Origin: Craspedostauros australis
Lineage: Eukaryota > Bacillariophyta > Bacillariophyceae > Mastogloiales > Achnanthaceae
Direction: 5' to 3'
Assembly (NCBI GenBank): GCA_026770025.1
Contig: JAMXDE010000076.1
Coordinates: forward strand, 1-64,000
Length of the DNA stretch: 64,000 nt
A model generated the notes under the pieces. The model did not search any database. It was not told where the DNA came from and saw only the letters and a program-made list of their open reading frames with translations. The position numbers and the translations under genes were made by a program. Below, in pieces: positions 20,161 through 31,638 of the stretch (positions within the stretch are counted from its first letter, which is position 1; each line of letters begins with the position of its first letter).

Positions 20161-22935
20161 CAAGTGATACTCACATATCCCCCAGCCCATGCACATGCTC
20201 TATGAAAACAAGGTGCACTAGCACTATCACCTGATGGTGCTAAGACAAGGAAACATTGTGGAATGCAGATAGACATTGATGGTAAGTACTGCTAGTTGGT
20301 AATGCAACTAGCTGCCACTGGTTTCATTGCTTTCATCACCTTGGAACGCTGCAATGGTTTTCTCCAACTTCTCTTTTTACATCTTGAGAACCCAGATCTG
20401 TTGGAGAAGAGAAGTGTATCCTTTCATGTGCTCCTGCATCACTGTGTTGGCTATTTCAAGGCTAGTGCACTTCTGCTCAAGCTTCTCTATTTTTCTGCGC
20501 TGCTTCCGTATGGTCTGTTGCATGTTCTCATTCATTGTCGCAGCAACTGACATGGTTGCAATGTGTTGGGCATGAGGTGCATCCCTGGTTGCCCTGTGTG
20601 GCCTCTTCAAAGGAGATGCGGAGGGTGAGATGATGACAGATGGTTTTCCAGCACCATCTTCACTGTCAGTGTCATGAATGTGGATCATCTTGGGGAGGCA
20701 TGAAGCAAAATGGGAAGAGTTGTTGTCATCACTCTCCACCTCAGATGAGGAAGGAACCCATGACTCACCAGAGAGAGCAGTGGAATTCACAGGATCCATC
20801 CAGCCTTTGTCCCTGCACTCATCTCCTTCAGAGGAGGAGGACTCCATGTCATCATGCTGTGGAGATGCAGGCTTCTGTGGTGGTCTCCTTGGAACAGCAG
20901 GATGTGTCTCTTCATTTTCCTCATCAGAAGGCTCATACTGGGGGCCTCCTCCCATGACCCAAACTGGCTCTTCATCTTCCTCATCAGAAGGTTCATATAT
21001 TGCTGCTGTGGCTTTGGCAACCTCCTCCTCCTCTTCTTCACCAGATCATTCGTAGACTGAGGCAGTGACTTGATCTGTCACCTTGGCATCTGGTCCTGCT
21101 TCATGGAAAGCCATCTCATCCACATTCTGGCCACTCTGCTTTGCTTGCTCTATCATGGCCACCTGGTTGTCAGTCAGCTTGGTTGCATTGTACTGTGTGG
21201 ATGCCACCATGACAATACCCTCTGTACGAATTTGGAGCCTGTTCTTGAGTCCTTTGTTGTAAAGCTTGATGTTGGTTGACTCCAAGGCATCAAACTTGGT
21301 CTTGGGTCTCTCCATGAGCTGTCTCTTGTCTCCCTTGTTGAGCCTGGGCAATCTGAAGTACATCAGCACATGTTCACTGACCTCAAGAATGGCATCTTCT
21401 GGCAACTTGATGAGCTTGTTGATGGTGAGCTCACCAGTTGCCATCATGAACCTCAAGCACCTGCCAACACTTCTGAAATGATCTGTGGCCATGCCTATCT
21501 TGATGGCCCTTCCAATTTCATAGGTGGAGTTGCCAAGGTAGTCACAGTCTCTCATTCATTTTACCAGAGTCCACCAGATATGAGAAGGAATCTCCTTGTC
21601 TGTCATTCCCTCCATGGTGACCTTGGTGGGTGAGTCTGACTTGAGGCAATTGACCATGTCAACCAGTTCTTGTCTCATGTTTTCAGACAAGGTATTGGCT
21701 GTGACCAAGTGATATGGTCTGACAACAGGGAGCAGCTCGCCCTGATACTCTGGATGAAGCTGTTCCACTTTGAGCTGGTCCATGGAATCAACTTGCTCAC
21801 CATGCATATCAGCCCTGTCTGACAGGCTTCTGAAGTATAGCCTCAGGGCATTGGAAGTGGTAGTGTAGTTGCCAATGATCCTGGCATTTGCAGGGCCCAC
21901 TGAGATTGGCTCCCCCTTGAGCTTGGAGTTGCAGATCACATCATTGATCTTTCCAGTTCTGGCTGAGTGTGCAGAGAAGTATCTGAGAGGGTAGCCTGCA
22001 TGGTAGCAGAGAGCTCTGATGTTGATGCAAATCTGTTCAGTCTGGGCAATACCAAAGAGATAGCCAGGATGTTTCCACTTCTGCAGTCTGTATGTTCTCA
22101 GATATCATCCCATGGCCACAGAGGCCTCAACACTCAGCACTGCCTCCCTTGGTGTCATATCAGTTGCTGTCCATTTCTGTGACTTGAAGTAGATGACATA
22201 CTGTTTGGTGTCTTTGTTGTACATGAGCCACTTCATTGCTTTGCCGACTGCTGCCTTGCCTCTTGCTCCAGTTTCAAATAGGAAGAAGAGCAAAGCAATA
22301 TCCCTGTGTTCATTGGGTGTGGGAGGTGCACCTCGTTGCAGCCTTCTGATGTCAGGGAGTGTGAGTGGCTCTGACCTCTGTACAGCCTGGGCTGGCCATA
22401 TGTTGATTCTTTCTAGGTTGTGGTAGATAATGGAGAACTTTGGGGAGCTGTGAGAGAGGGCCTTGAGCCCTGCAGCTGTATTGTTGATGGTGCACCAGTC
22501 TGGGAACCTCTTGGAGATTTCATTGTATGCCCTTCTGGCATCCTTGGTCACAATGGTGTGGAGGCTGATGGTAGGGATTCTGTACAACACAGCCTATGTG
22601 ATGTACAGAGCCAGGCAAGCTCCCATTTGATCTCCAGAGAGCAGTGACTCTCAGGTCTCATGTAGGTTGAAGTCCATGGTGTCTCTGTTTGGGTCTTTGT
22701 CTGGCCTGTCATTTGGTAAGTTGTCATCTTCATGAGTGCTGTGAAGGAACAAATCGTCCACTAGCTTCTCCATTCTGTTCAACTCTTGCTTCTCTTTGGG
22801 TGTGAGATACATCTGTTGATTGTCCTTCACATTGTTGAAAAGTTGAACATCCCATCAGTGCCTGGAAACCTTTCCTCTGCTGGCACATCAGGGGCATCTA
22901 CATTAGTTGAATTTGTTGGTTGTGTTGTGTTGTGA
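20161..22935 (-). mobile_element. Crypton-like tyrosine-recombinase element, copy C
   Basis: Second minus-strand copy. The left 1848 bp are almost identical to window positions 1-1848; the remainder is about 75 percent similar to copy A. Ends are not defined; homology to A fades near 22935, just before an 11-bp minisatellite. Confidence 0.7.
20377..22800 (-). pseudogene. Tyrosine recombinase, stop-interrupted (copy C)
   Basis: Same domain order as copy A: recombinase core with 'FETGARGK', 'HSARTGKIND' and Tyr, then an unknown domain, acidic 'EPSDEE' tail and coiled coil. It shares with A the TGA stops at 21556 and 21046, but has its own stops in the diverged part: TGA near 22105 (a codon expected to encode Arg) and TAG near 22594 (a conserved Trp codon). 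The N-terminal part is frame-shifted near 22835. Where A has TAG at 1912, C keeps the conserved Trp ('QKWKHPG'). It is inactive. Different private stops plus shared stops show partly independent decay. Confidence 0.65.
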
Positions 22936-23018
22936 TGAATGATGGCTAGAGATGCATTGGTTAGTTGCTACTGCTATAGACAACTTGGCTGGTTTCAGGC
23001 TGGCAGGGAGGAAGTGGA

Positions 23019-23308
23019 TGGCTTGTGGATGGCTTGTGGATGGCTTGTGGATGGCTTGTGGATGGCTTGTGGATGGCTTGTGGATGGCTTGTGGATGGCT
23101 TGTGGATGGCTTGTGGATGGCTTGTGGATGGCTTGTGGATGGCTTGTGGATGGCTTGTGGATGGCTTGTGGATGGCTTGTGGATGGCTTGTGGATGGCTT
23201 GTGGATGGCTTGTGGATGGCTTGTGGATGGCTTGTGGATGGCTTGTGGATGGCTTGTGGATGGCTTGTGGATGGCTTGTGGATGGCTTGTGGATGGCTTG
23301 TGGATGAC
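23019..23308. repeat. 11-bp minisatellite
   Basis: About 26 nearly perfect head-to-tail copies of GGATGGCTTGT. All frames on both strands remain open across it, so ORFs of 120-190 codons covering it are artefacts. Confidence 0.95.
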
Positions 23309-24152
23309 ATGTGGATTGGTGGTGCTGGTGTGGCCTGTTGAAGGATGGACACCAGCTGGGTGGCCTGTTGGCAGTGGGACACAAGGTGGTCTGAAAAGTG
23401 AAATGGCGCATGCTGGTCGATTGCTGTTTTTGTTGTTTCGGTTGTTCAGGACTGGGTACCATGGGGAGTCAGTCACATTTGGGTCCGCTCACAATTTGGG
23501 ATCGATGCGTGTCACAAAAGCATTCCGACAGTGCCAGCTTTTGCAGGGCAACGAGCTCATGGAACTCATGGGATTCTACACAATGAAGCACTAGATCTAC
23601 CGCGTTCCTCCCCCCTTCCCTTGCTTGCCACAGAAATCCACTTTTGGACATCATTGCAACTCATATTCATGCTCAGAAGTTCCATAGTTCCCCAACTTGC
23701 ACCATTGCTCCAATCACCAGCATACATACTGTGCTCTGACAGCCCAAGCACACATCACACGAAGCACGATCAAACACTCCCAAACGCACCAAAAACGCTA
23801 AGGAAACGAAGAAAATCAACTTCATCAAGACCAAAAATCTGGCAAAAATCACCCATAACACGGCAACGAGCCCTCGTTCTCTGACCTACTGATCAGGCAT
23901 CGAGCATCAGGCGACAACATCAAGAACAAACATCAGCAAAAATCGACAAAAACACTGCAACAGCGAGCATCAACCACAAGTAAGTCGTCTCGAACAGAAA
24001 CACTCTCTCAAAAACAGCACATCACAACACAGCGCATCTCACTGTATCTCACTGTATCTCACTGTTTCTCATTTTATCTCTTTGCATCTCTTTTCATCTC
24101 GTTTCATCTCAGTATTACAATATAGAGACACACTGCAGAAATTTGAAACACA
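23309..24152. other. Interval upstream of 24153 gene
   Basis: No supported ORF. From about 24030 to 24115 it carries repeated TCTCACTGTATCTCA-like, pyrimidine-rich units ending shortly before the ATG at 24153, a plausible transcription start or 5' UTR region. Confidence 0.4.
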
Positions 24153-24704
24153 ATGAGTCAACCCCACCTGTCCCCGCAGAAGCACTCAGAGTCGGAGGAG
24201 GCCAGTGTCATTGTCATTGTCATTGAGGGAGGAGATACCTTGGGCATGGAGGAAAACCTTGTTGGTGTCTGCGCCAAGGCTTGTTGCATCAAGCCAAAGC
24301 GCACCTACGACATGAGGGGCATCGAGTTTGGGATGCCCTTGGTGGATCGCCGCATTGCCAAGAAGGCAAGGTTGTCTCCAACAGAGAACCTTGAGGACAG
24401 CATTGATTCGGATGAGGAGAGCTACTTCAGTGCACCATTTGATGAAAAAATCATGGATGCCACCGCAAGAAGCACCGGAACAGGCACATGCCTCACCTGC
24501 AGCAGTGTGGGTTCAACCGGAACCATCTGCAAGAACTGCATTCAGCTCCAAATGCCACCGGAATACATTAGGGTTAGTGATGTATCCAAGATGATGGACC
24601 TGGCCCCATTTGAAAATCGATGTGCCACCAGGTCCTCAATTGATCTTGATGACCCAATCGGATACTTCTCCTACGGCACAGAAATGACCAGCGAAAGCAC
24701 TTGA
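24153..24704 (+). CDS. Hypothetical protein with CxxC..CxxC motif (183 aa)
   Basis: Intronless open frame with a defined ATG and stop. The protein is acidic and Ser-rich. A 'CLTC..CKNC' pair at about residues 112-128 could bind zinc like a small zinc ribbon. No signal peptide or membrane segment is visible. It lies alone between mobile elements, with no partner gene, so it may be a host gene or a stray transposon ORF. I do not recognise the family. Codon use and the absence of stops make it better than random, but the call rests on the ORF alone. Confidence 0.5.
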   Translation: MSQPHLSPQKHSESEEASVIVIVIEGGDTLGMEENLVGVCAKACCIKPKRTYDMRGIEFGMPLVDRRIAKKARLSPTENLEDSIDSDEESYFSAPFDEKIMDATARSTGTGTCLTCSSVGSTGTICKNCIQLQMPPEYIRVSDVSKMMDLAPFENRCATRSSIDLDDPIGYFSYGTEMTSEST

Positions 24705-26407
24705 GAAAAATACGCTGTTTTGGGAGGTGCGGCAATCACAGGATAATTCGGCGAAATCGTATCCTGGATCCCTGACCGGCCTAAACATCATTTGAGATGT
24801 CAACACGCCATGCACAACCTAATTGCAGGTGTCCATTGTCTAGGATACTGCATTGGACACATCACAATACAGATGGGATGACTTGGATTGTGAGTCAGGA
24901 TTTGTTTCATAGCGTGTCCCTGTGTGGTTGGATCTGTGAGCGAAGGAAGTATCGGTTCAGCACACAAGCACACAGACTCATCAGAAAATGGATCAGGTGG
25001 ATCATGTGGTGTGCTCATACTCTTGATATACAGGGAGGAAAGCCTACAAGATAGTCAGAGTGTGTTCATCTTTGATAGACCCATTGGTCTATCATTGGCA
25101 GGCTGGGAGGAGCGGCAATCACAGGTTAATACGACTAAACCGTACCCTCAATTCCTGACACCTGCCAAGCCTCAACCGATGGAATTGATGCAGCGCTGCA
25201 TGTGACTGCGATACAAACGGATTTGATACTCTGCTGATGATGATGAGAAGATCTGCTTGTCCAAGTGTGGTATGTTGTTTTCACAACCTACGTGGCTGTT
25301 TGGGAATAGCATGCTCATGCACAAAAATGACCACTAGAATGAATACAAATGATTTGCCAGTAAATTCTGGTGTCTGTTGGCACAGTTTGTCTTCTACAGA
25401 GCAAGTACGGTCTCATGCCCATGGATGAATATCTGATCGTCTCCTTGGCGCTCTTGTTCAAGCCAACGAGCAAAAAATGAGAGCTGCATGTGCATTGCCC
25501 ACTTGCTTTGTTCCAACTCACTGAAGCTGAGATGCAGCAGTGGGGCAATGACAAGTTGGTTGCATTGGATGATTCGGCCAACCAACACTCTCCGTAGCGT
25601 TGACATGCCGCGCATCGCCTTTATCAGCATATATCCGTTTAGTGGTAATTCCGGTACTCCCGTAGCTCCCACTATCTATAAATTACACATTTGTCCGTTT
25701 CAGCAACTGCAACACCTGTGGCTAAACAGCAGAGAACCAGTAATTCTACCTGAGCTTCCGGGTTCGAATACCAGCATTCTGCTTTGCTTTTCCACTGACA
25801 GTGTGATTTTACAATGGAGTTGAAATTCACTTAAGGACAGACTATTTTTCTTTTAGTGTGTCCCATGTCATTTCCTGAAATTCACTGTTGCGCAAACTCT
25901 TCCAACCCTGACAACTGTCACCCCTTTTTCTCTTCCCATATTTTATTCACAGACCATCACTGACTCAAAGGCATGATTGACTCGATCCAAGCTGTCCTGG
26001 GAACTAAATGCTCACTGAACCTGTGTACTGCGACCCACCCCAATTCCCTCCTCAGCTAGGACATCGGCTCTCACAACATGATGATAGCAAGGAAATCCAA
26101 CCTGGTTCAACACAAGCAGAGAATCTAACTCTGAATTCCAATAAACAATCTGCTGTGTCTTCATATGCAACCTCAACAAGGTGTCAGGTGCCAGTACTTA
26201 CTACTGGATGACAACTGCAGATGGAGAGATCAACAAGAGCAAGGCGCCTTGTCAGACGTCAACACTGAACCCCTGAGGATCAGTGCAGAGCCACACCAAC
26301 TGTGCAAACATCATTTCTTCATCCTATCTACATCAACTGATCAACTCATATTCCCCTTCCATCCAAATGCAATAGTACAAGAAAAGATTAGTACAAACAC
26401 CACTGCT
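24705..26407. other. Gene-poor interval
   Basis: No convincing gene. A loosely repeated motif GGAGGNGCGGCAATCACAGG occurs at about 24724 and 25108, with a weaker relative near 28511, in each case followed by similar sequence. This suggests a decayed interspersed repeat. A minus-strand ORF at 25394-25672 has protein-like composition, but I cannot support it further. Confidence 0.35.
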
Positions 26408-28123
26408 CTACTGGTTGTTGATACAACTCCATCCCCAGGCGCTCATGCTGCGCAAGCTGTCAATAGTTATTAGCGTGTCCCTCATCTCCAAATTGATCGT
26501 TGTGTCCTCGTCAGGCATCAGACATTGTCTTCCTGTGCCTGGTGTGGAGAACGATGCCCGGTGTTCCGACGAAACCGTATCGAGGACGGTTCCACTGGCC
26601 CGAATTTGGTGGTCGGAGAGCAGCGTTACCCGGCTATCGACGTTCAGGGCGGCTTCGTAGACCCGAAGGATCACTTCATTGCCTTCCTTGATCCTGGTCT
26701 TGATGCTCGCATCTACCACCGCGAGGTTGTTCTTCCTCATCGTGCTTGCTACGGCACCGACGATGTTGTATGTCCAATGTGGATATACGTAGTCGATCTT
26801 CCAGACTCGGTCCTTGTTCCCGATGACGCAGCATTGCGCGCCGCCGTCGCATACTGCGTAAGTCTGCGGGGAAATGTCGCAAGGTTGATCAGTTGTTCGG
26901 GTACTGATTGGCGTTGCTGGGAGGCTGGCGGATGGATGGGGTTTGTTGCGTCGGATGGACGGGGTTTGTTGCGTCGGATGGACGGGGTTTGTTGCGTCGG
27001 ATGGACGGGGTTTGTTGCGTCGGATGGACGGGGTTTGTTGCGTCGGATGGACAGGGTTTGTTGCGTCGGATGGACGGGGTTTGTTGCGTCGGATGAATCA
27101 CTCATTGTGATCATCTTCACGAGCCGATCGTTGTCATTGTCCTCGTGTCCTCTATATTCGACCAGAAACTTGGCCAGTTCTGATGCGTCGATCGAGGACA
27201 GGTCCGAGCCATTCTCGTTCTGGGAGTCGGTTCCTTCGGTGAATCCTGGGGTGCATCTGGCCAGGTTTTCATGGGTTATGCCTCCGTACTGCTTGTGCGG
27301 CGTGGCTTCCTCCCCTTTTCTGGGGGCTTCACGCTGGCAGGTGGTTGGTTGTCATCCTGCTCCTTCTTGTTTTCGACGCGGGTGAACCCGGATCCGTTCT
27401 GGCCGTTGCTGCGGCAGCCCATTGGAGTGAGCTGCAGAGCTTCATGATGACCCTTCGGACCTTTTCGGGTAGTCCGTCGAATACCTCTTGCGAGATGAAG
27501 GTAGGATCTTCCTGGAGTTTCTTTGAGATGGCATTGATGACCATCTCGGTGTTGCGTTCGCCGTGGTCTTGGCTGATCTCGGCGGTTGCCTTGAAGATTT
27601 GGCGTTTCCCGGATCTTGATCCACGCTGGTTGTTGGCAACTGCGGTGTCTCTGGCGGACTCAGAGATGAGATACATGCAGGTGGCTCCCATCGACTGCAT
27701 GTCCGGGCTTCGCTCGATGCTCCGGACCATGGTGCGTACGTTGATGTCGTCGCAACCGATGAGGTGGTTGAGGAGCGTACGACGTTGTTGCGCGTCGGAG
27801 ACTTGTTGGTCGGGGTTGGTTGCCAGGAAATTCACATTTGCGAATATGTCCTGGATTTCTTTCATGTAAGATCCCAGGTCCTGCCTGCTGGGGTTGAACT
27901 CGTGCACTCTCTTCATCAGAGAGTCGACTTCCATTCCTCTGATCCAGTCGTTGTCGTAGGTGTTGAGGAGCTCATTCCAGAATAGGATACCGTCCTCGGT
28001 GAGGAGTCCGTGTGCTGGGCCACCAGCAAAGACGGAATATAGTCCCAAGTTAGAGTTGATGGCCTCCCACAGACAATGGTGGGACTCCCTAATGATTTCA
28101 ATCAAAGAGGTCCAATTTGTCAC
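26408..28123 (-). pseudogene. Copia-type gag-protease remnant
   Basis: Minus-strand frames 28123-27329 read a gag-like helical domain ('DILFWNELLNTYDNDW'-type region, then a basic tail 'KTRRSR'). After a minisatellite, the frame near 26880-26410 reads 'YAVCDGGAQCCVIG', a retropepsin active site, then 'SRVTLLSDHQIRASGTV'. Integrase, reverse transcriptase and RNase H are missing. The frame breaks around the minisatellite, which sits at the gag-protease linker. It differs from both the 2995-3347 gag and the full element. A transposon remnant, not a host gene. Confidence 0.65.
26925..27095. repeat. 23-bp minisatellite in gag-protease linker
   Basis: About seven copies of GGATGGACGGGGTTTGTTGCGTC with single-base variants. 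Three units make 69 bp, a multiple of three, so ORFs pass through it on both strands. Confidence 0.93.
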
Positions 28124-29016
28124 CTTTGTTACCTTCTGTGCAGTCTTTTGTTTTGCACGGGCGAAGACTGACCATCACCCTCACAATTGCACTAGCGTGA
28201 GAATCAAACCAAGACTGCCCATTGTGATCTTCAACTTCCATGCAGGAAGGTCAAGATACATTTCCTGGATCTATGCAATGTGCTGCTGTCAAGCCATAAT
28301 AGCTGATGCATGCCACAGGATTCCAACATTGGCCTATGCTAACATCACATTCATTCAAGACCAAATGTATGCCTGCAACATCAAACAGAGATCTCCCAAG
28401 ACCTCTAGTCTTGGCATGAGTGGACAGGCATGGAAAGTCATACCTGTGGGGCAATGCATTGCACGAAATAATGTGTCAAAACAGGCACGATCGATCATCT
28501 GAACATCCTGGGAGGTGCGGTAATCCATCGGTTTTGAAAGACTCCTTTTTGTATTTACTGATCTTAATGTAGAATTCACGTGACTCCCAACGGGCAACAT
28601 CTGGTACTATTTTGACTCCCGCATCCAAACAACCAACGCGCACACACACCTGTTGCCCCCCAAGCTTGGCATCAACAAGCCAATGCAACACATTCATGGC
28701 ACGTAACTGCAAATACACTGCAGAGAGAGTTGAGGATACTGAATCACTGTTACTCTAAATTGTCCACTGCACTGTTTCATTTCACATTCTCTTGGCTCAC
28801 ATTCATTTTCTTCAATTGGCTGCATGTGTATTCTCCTCCTGACTGTCACCACCAATCCCATTGTAGCCTGGGAATTGGTGGATGAAGTGGTTGAGGGAGA
28901 GCTGCCCATCACCCACTGCTATCTCCGCTGCTGCTTCTTCTGCTGCTTCCTCTGCTTGTTGTTCTGCTGCCATTGCCAATGGAGCTGCGCCTGCCAAGAA
29001 GCCTTCTGCCCGGTTT
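28124..29016. other. Interval with possible minus-strand coding remnant
   Basis: Minus-strand ORF 29060-28812 reads an Ala/Glu-rich helix ('AEQQAEEAAEEAAAEIA'), and 28718-28476 reads 'VCVRVGCLDAGVKIV'. Both look partly protein-like but have no recognisable family or clear exon joins. They could be the end of a gene whose Pro/Ala-rich part lies in the GGT repeat to the right. Confidence 0.25.
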
Positions 29017-31035
29017 TCAGCAGCCAGCAGAGCTCTTGCTTCTGCTCTTGCAATCATCACAATGGATGCAAGATAACCTGGTGGGAGTCATGGTGGCAAT
29101 GGTGGTGCTGGTGGTGGTGCTGGTGGTGGTGCTGGTGGTGGTGCTGCTGCTGCTGGTGCTGTTGCTGCTGGTGCTGCTGCTGGTGCTGCTGCTGCTGGTG
29201 CTGCTGCTGCTGGTGGTGCTGCTGGTGCTGCTGGTGGTGGTGCTGCTGGTGGTGGTGCTGCTGCTGGTGGTGGTGGTGGTGCTGCTGCTGGTGGTGGTGG
29301 TGCTGCTGGTGGTGGTGGTGGTGGTGGTGCTGGTGGTGGTGGTAGTGCTGGTGGTGCTGGTGGTGCTGGTGGTGGTGGTGCTGGTGGTGGTGGTGCTGGT
29401 GGTGCTGGTGGTGCTGGTGGTGGTGGTGGTGGTGGTGATGCTGGTGGTGGTGATGCTGGTGGTGGTGATGCTGGTGGTTGTTGTGACCACCTTCTTGGTC
29501 TTCTTCTTCTTCTGGTGCTTGGCCTTGGGAGCGCTTTTGTCGCTCGTCTTACCAGATGCACTGAAGCGGCTGCTGGTGGCGCTCATTCTTTTTCCCGAGC
29601 AGCTCGCCCCGTCGCCAGGACCCTCAGGGAAACACTCACCAAACATGCCATACTGTTGCGAGAAGAAGTCAGCAAAGCAGATGGAATCGCGTGGGTTAGT
29701 GTGTGCATCGAGTCATTGCAGATCGTGAAAATTGGCCATCGTGTTCTTACTTACCTCAACTCTTGTTGGCTTCTCATGAGTAGATAGCGGATGGCATGTC
29801 GCGGTTCCAATGCTGGAGTCATCGCAATGGGAGGGCACACATGTTCGGCATGTGTTGATGTCAAGCCAGGATTGGGGCGTAGTCGCCCCAACTAGCAACA
29901 AGCCAGCGAACACAGTGCGCTCATGTGTAGAACGAGCTTTTGGAGCAAAAGTAACGATGGGATGAGAACTGTTCTGTTCCACAACGCGCACGATTAGAAC
30001 AGGTGCCCTTACCATCCCTTCTTTGTCATTTGTTTCAACTTCGAGTTCCAAGTAGTTAATGCCGCTGAGAACACCATCTGTCGTGCGTTCCCCTCGATTT
30101 GTCACAGCAAATGGCAAATTGACCATCTGAGTTTGCACTGGTGCTCCGTCGCACTGTTTCATGCGAGACAATGACTTCATGGTAGTATCCGCACGTGCCT
30201 TCTCGTCGATGAAAGGCGACACCCACCGTCCGTTGGCAAGCGTGAAGTCATCGCGCAAATGGTCATGCAGAAGTTCCATGTTCGCAAGAGCAGCGTTTTG
30301 AGTCACTTCAAACACAACAGACATGCCGCCAGGCGCGACATGACCACGAAGGTCTTTGTGGCAAGTGCCACCAGTGAGTTCAGATGCAAGGTCAATGACG
30401 CGTTTGCCATTCGCGTTGCGGTAGAAGGTCCGAGTGACAGGAAGTTCATGTTTGTTGTTGGCGTCGAGCCAATTCATGACATCGGCGTCAGTGGTGGTGA
30501 CTGGTGGTGGAGGAGTGATTTTGGTCATGGCTGGTGGTGGGTGGTGTGGAAGGGCGATGGTGGTGGTTGTTTGTTGCAGCGGCGGTGGTGGCAGTGGCTG
30601 CGTTGTTCCGTTGTTGTTGTCTAGCTTGGTCAGGTCGATGTCAGTTCGGATCATTCGAGAAGCTTCTCGAATCGTTTTGGCGTTCGCAGCAAGCTCAGAA
30701 ACGGTCGGAGATTCGTCGGCATCTCTCCTGACTGAAAAAGCCAATCACAAGTCACAAATTATGAGTCACAAATTATGAGTCATGCATACAGTAGTCAAGC
30801 AAGTCATGTTTGTACGCGTCATGGATTCAAGGTACTTACTCTATTCCTGGCAGACCTTGACGCGAAGGTTTGACAGATTTCAAGGGAATTTGCTCGAGAT
30901 GAACAGCTGAGCGATTTCGGGCCTCTCCCACACCTCTTTTGCACTCCACTCGGGTTGGATGGCTCCACTCCGGATTTGGGTTTTGAGCTCTTGCACTTGG
31001 AAGCTACTGTACACCCAACGTTTGGGTTTGGCCAT
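29017..31035 (-). CDS. Unrecognised protein, two introns, frame break in first exon
   Basis: Best model on the minus strand: ATG at 31035 ('MAKPKRWVYSSFQ'); exon 1 to 30840; donor GTAAGT; exon 2 30727-29754; donor GTAAGT; exon 3 29652-29017. Introns are 112 and 101 bp, and both joins keep frame. In exon 1 the protein-like frame stops after 'ISSKFP' and continues one frame over as 'LKSVKPSRQGLPGIE', so one base seems missing near 30884-30886 (a C run in coding sense). Exon 2 has a Pro/Thr-rich linker, then an unknown globular region ('GKRVIDLASELTGGT', 'GINYLELEVE'). Exon 3 has a Lys cluster, then a long Thr/Ser run encoded by a GGT-type repeat. It may be a pseudogene, a sequencing error or real. 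Confidence 0.5.
29085..29480. repeat. GGT/GCT trinucleotide repeat
   Basis: About 400 bp of (GGT)n and (GCT)n mixtures. The minus strand encodes poly-Thr/Ser in one frame and poly-Pro/Ala in another, so the true coding frame across it is uncertain. Confidence 0.93.
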
Positions 31036-31638
31036 GTTGCTTTTTGTGTGTTGGTCCGTGAAACGACAGGTGGTGACATCCTCCCAACCACACCTTTGCG
31101 GTGCATCCTGATGTCTTGTTGCAAACCATTGAAACGGCCAGCCTTGTTGTCGTAGTAGTCCATACGAACAGCAGAGCTATTAAAGTCCTGCCTCTATGTA
31201 ACAGACTTTGTGGCAGGAACTTCCTGTTTCGGCGCTGTCCCGCATACATGACGGCGCGGCACACGACAGCATTTAGGCGCCTCTCTGCGAGAGCGCCTCC
31301 CAAAGTCACAACAAATCACGCTGTATTGTTCCCGAGATGTTTCGTCCATCCCGAATTATTACAATTACAATTCCGGGTAAAATTGTACTATTCATACAGT
31401 TTTAACTGTAAACGAATGATTCATATGAACACGACGGATGAAATGTTTTGTCCCTTCCAAAATATTACAAGTGTACTTTCAGTTGGTATTCCGTGTCTTT
31501 TGCACGTTGTCAGGAGGATGGTCTGTCCTTCAACCGGTTTTGACGCCGTTTGATGTTGAGAACAAAGCTGTATCAGATGATAGTGTAACTGTAGTAGACT
31601 CGGAAGTAAGCTGTGAAGATTGTTTCTGATTGCTTGTT
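31036..31638. other. Intergenic interval
   Basis: Between the genes at 29017-31035 and 31639-32562, both on the minus strand. AT-rich around 31360-31480. No supported gene or RNA. Confidence 0.4.

Noticed and set aside
22903-23594. Overlapping 120-190 codon ORFs on both strands over the 11-bp array
   Set aside because: Pure consequence of the minisatellite; no unique protein sequence outside it.
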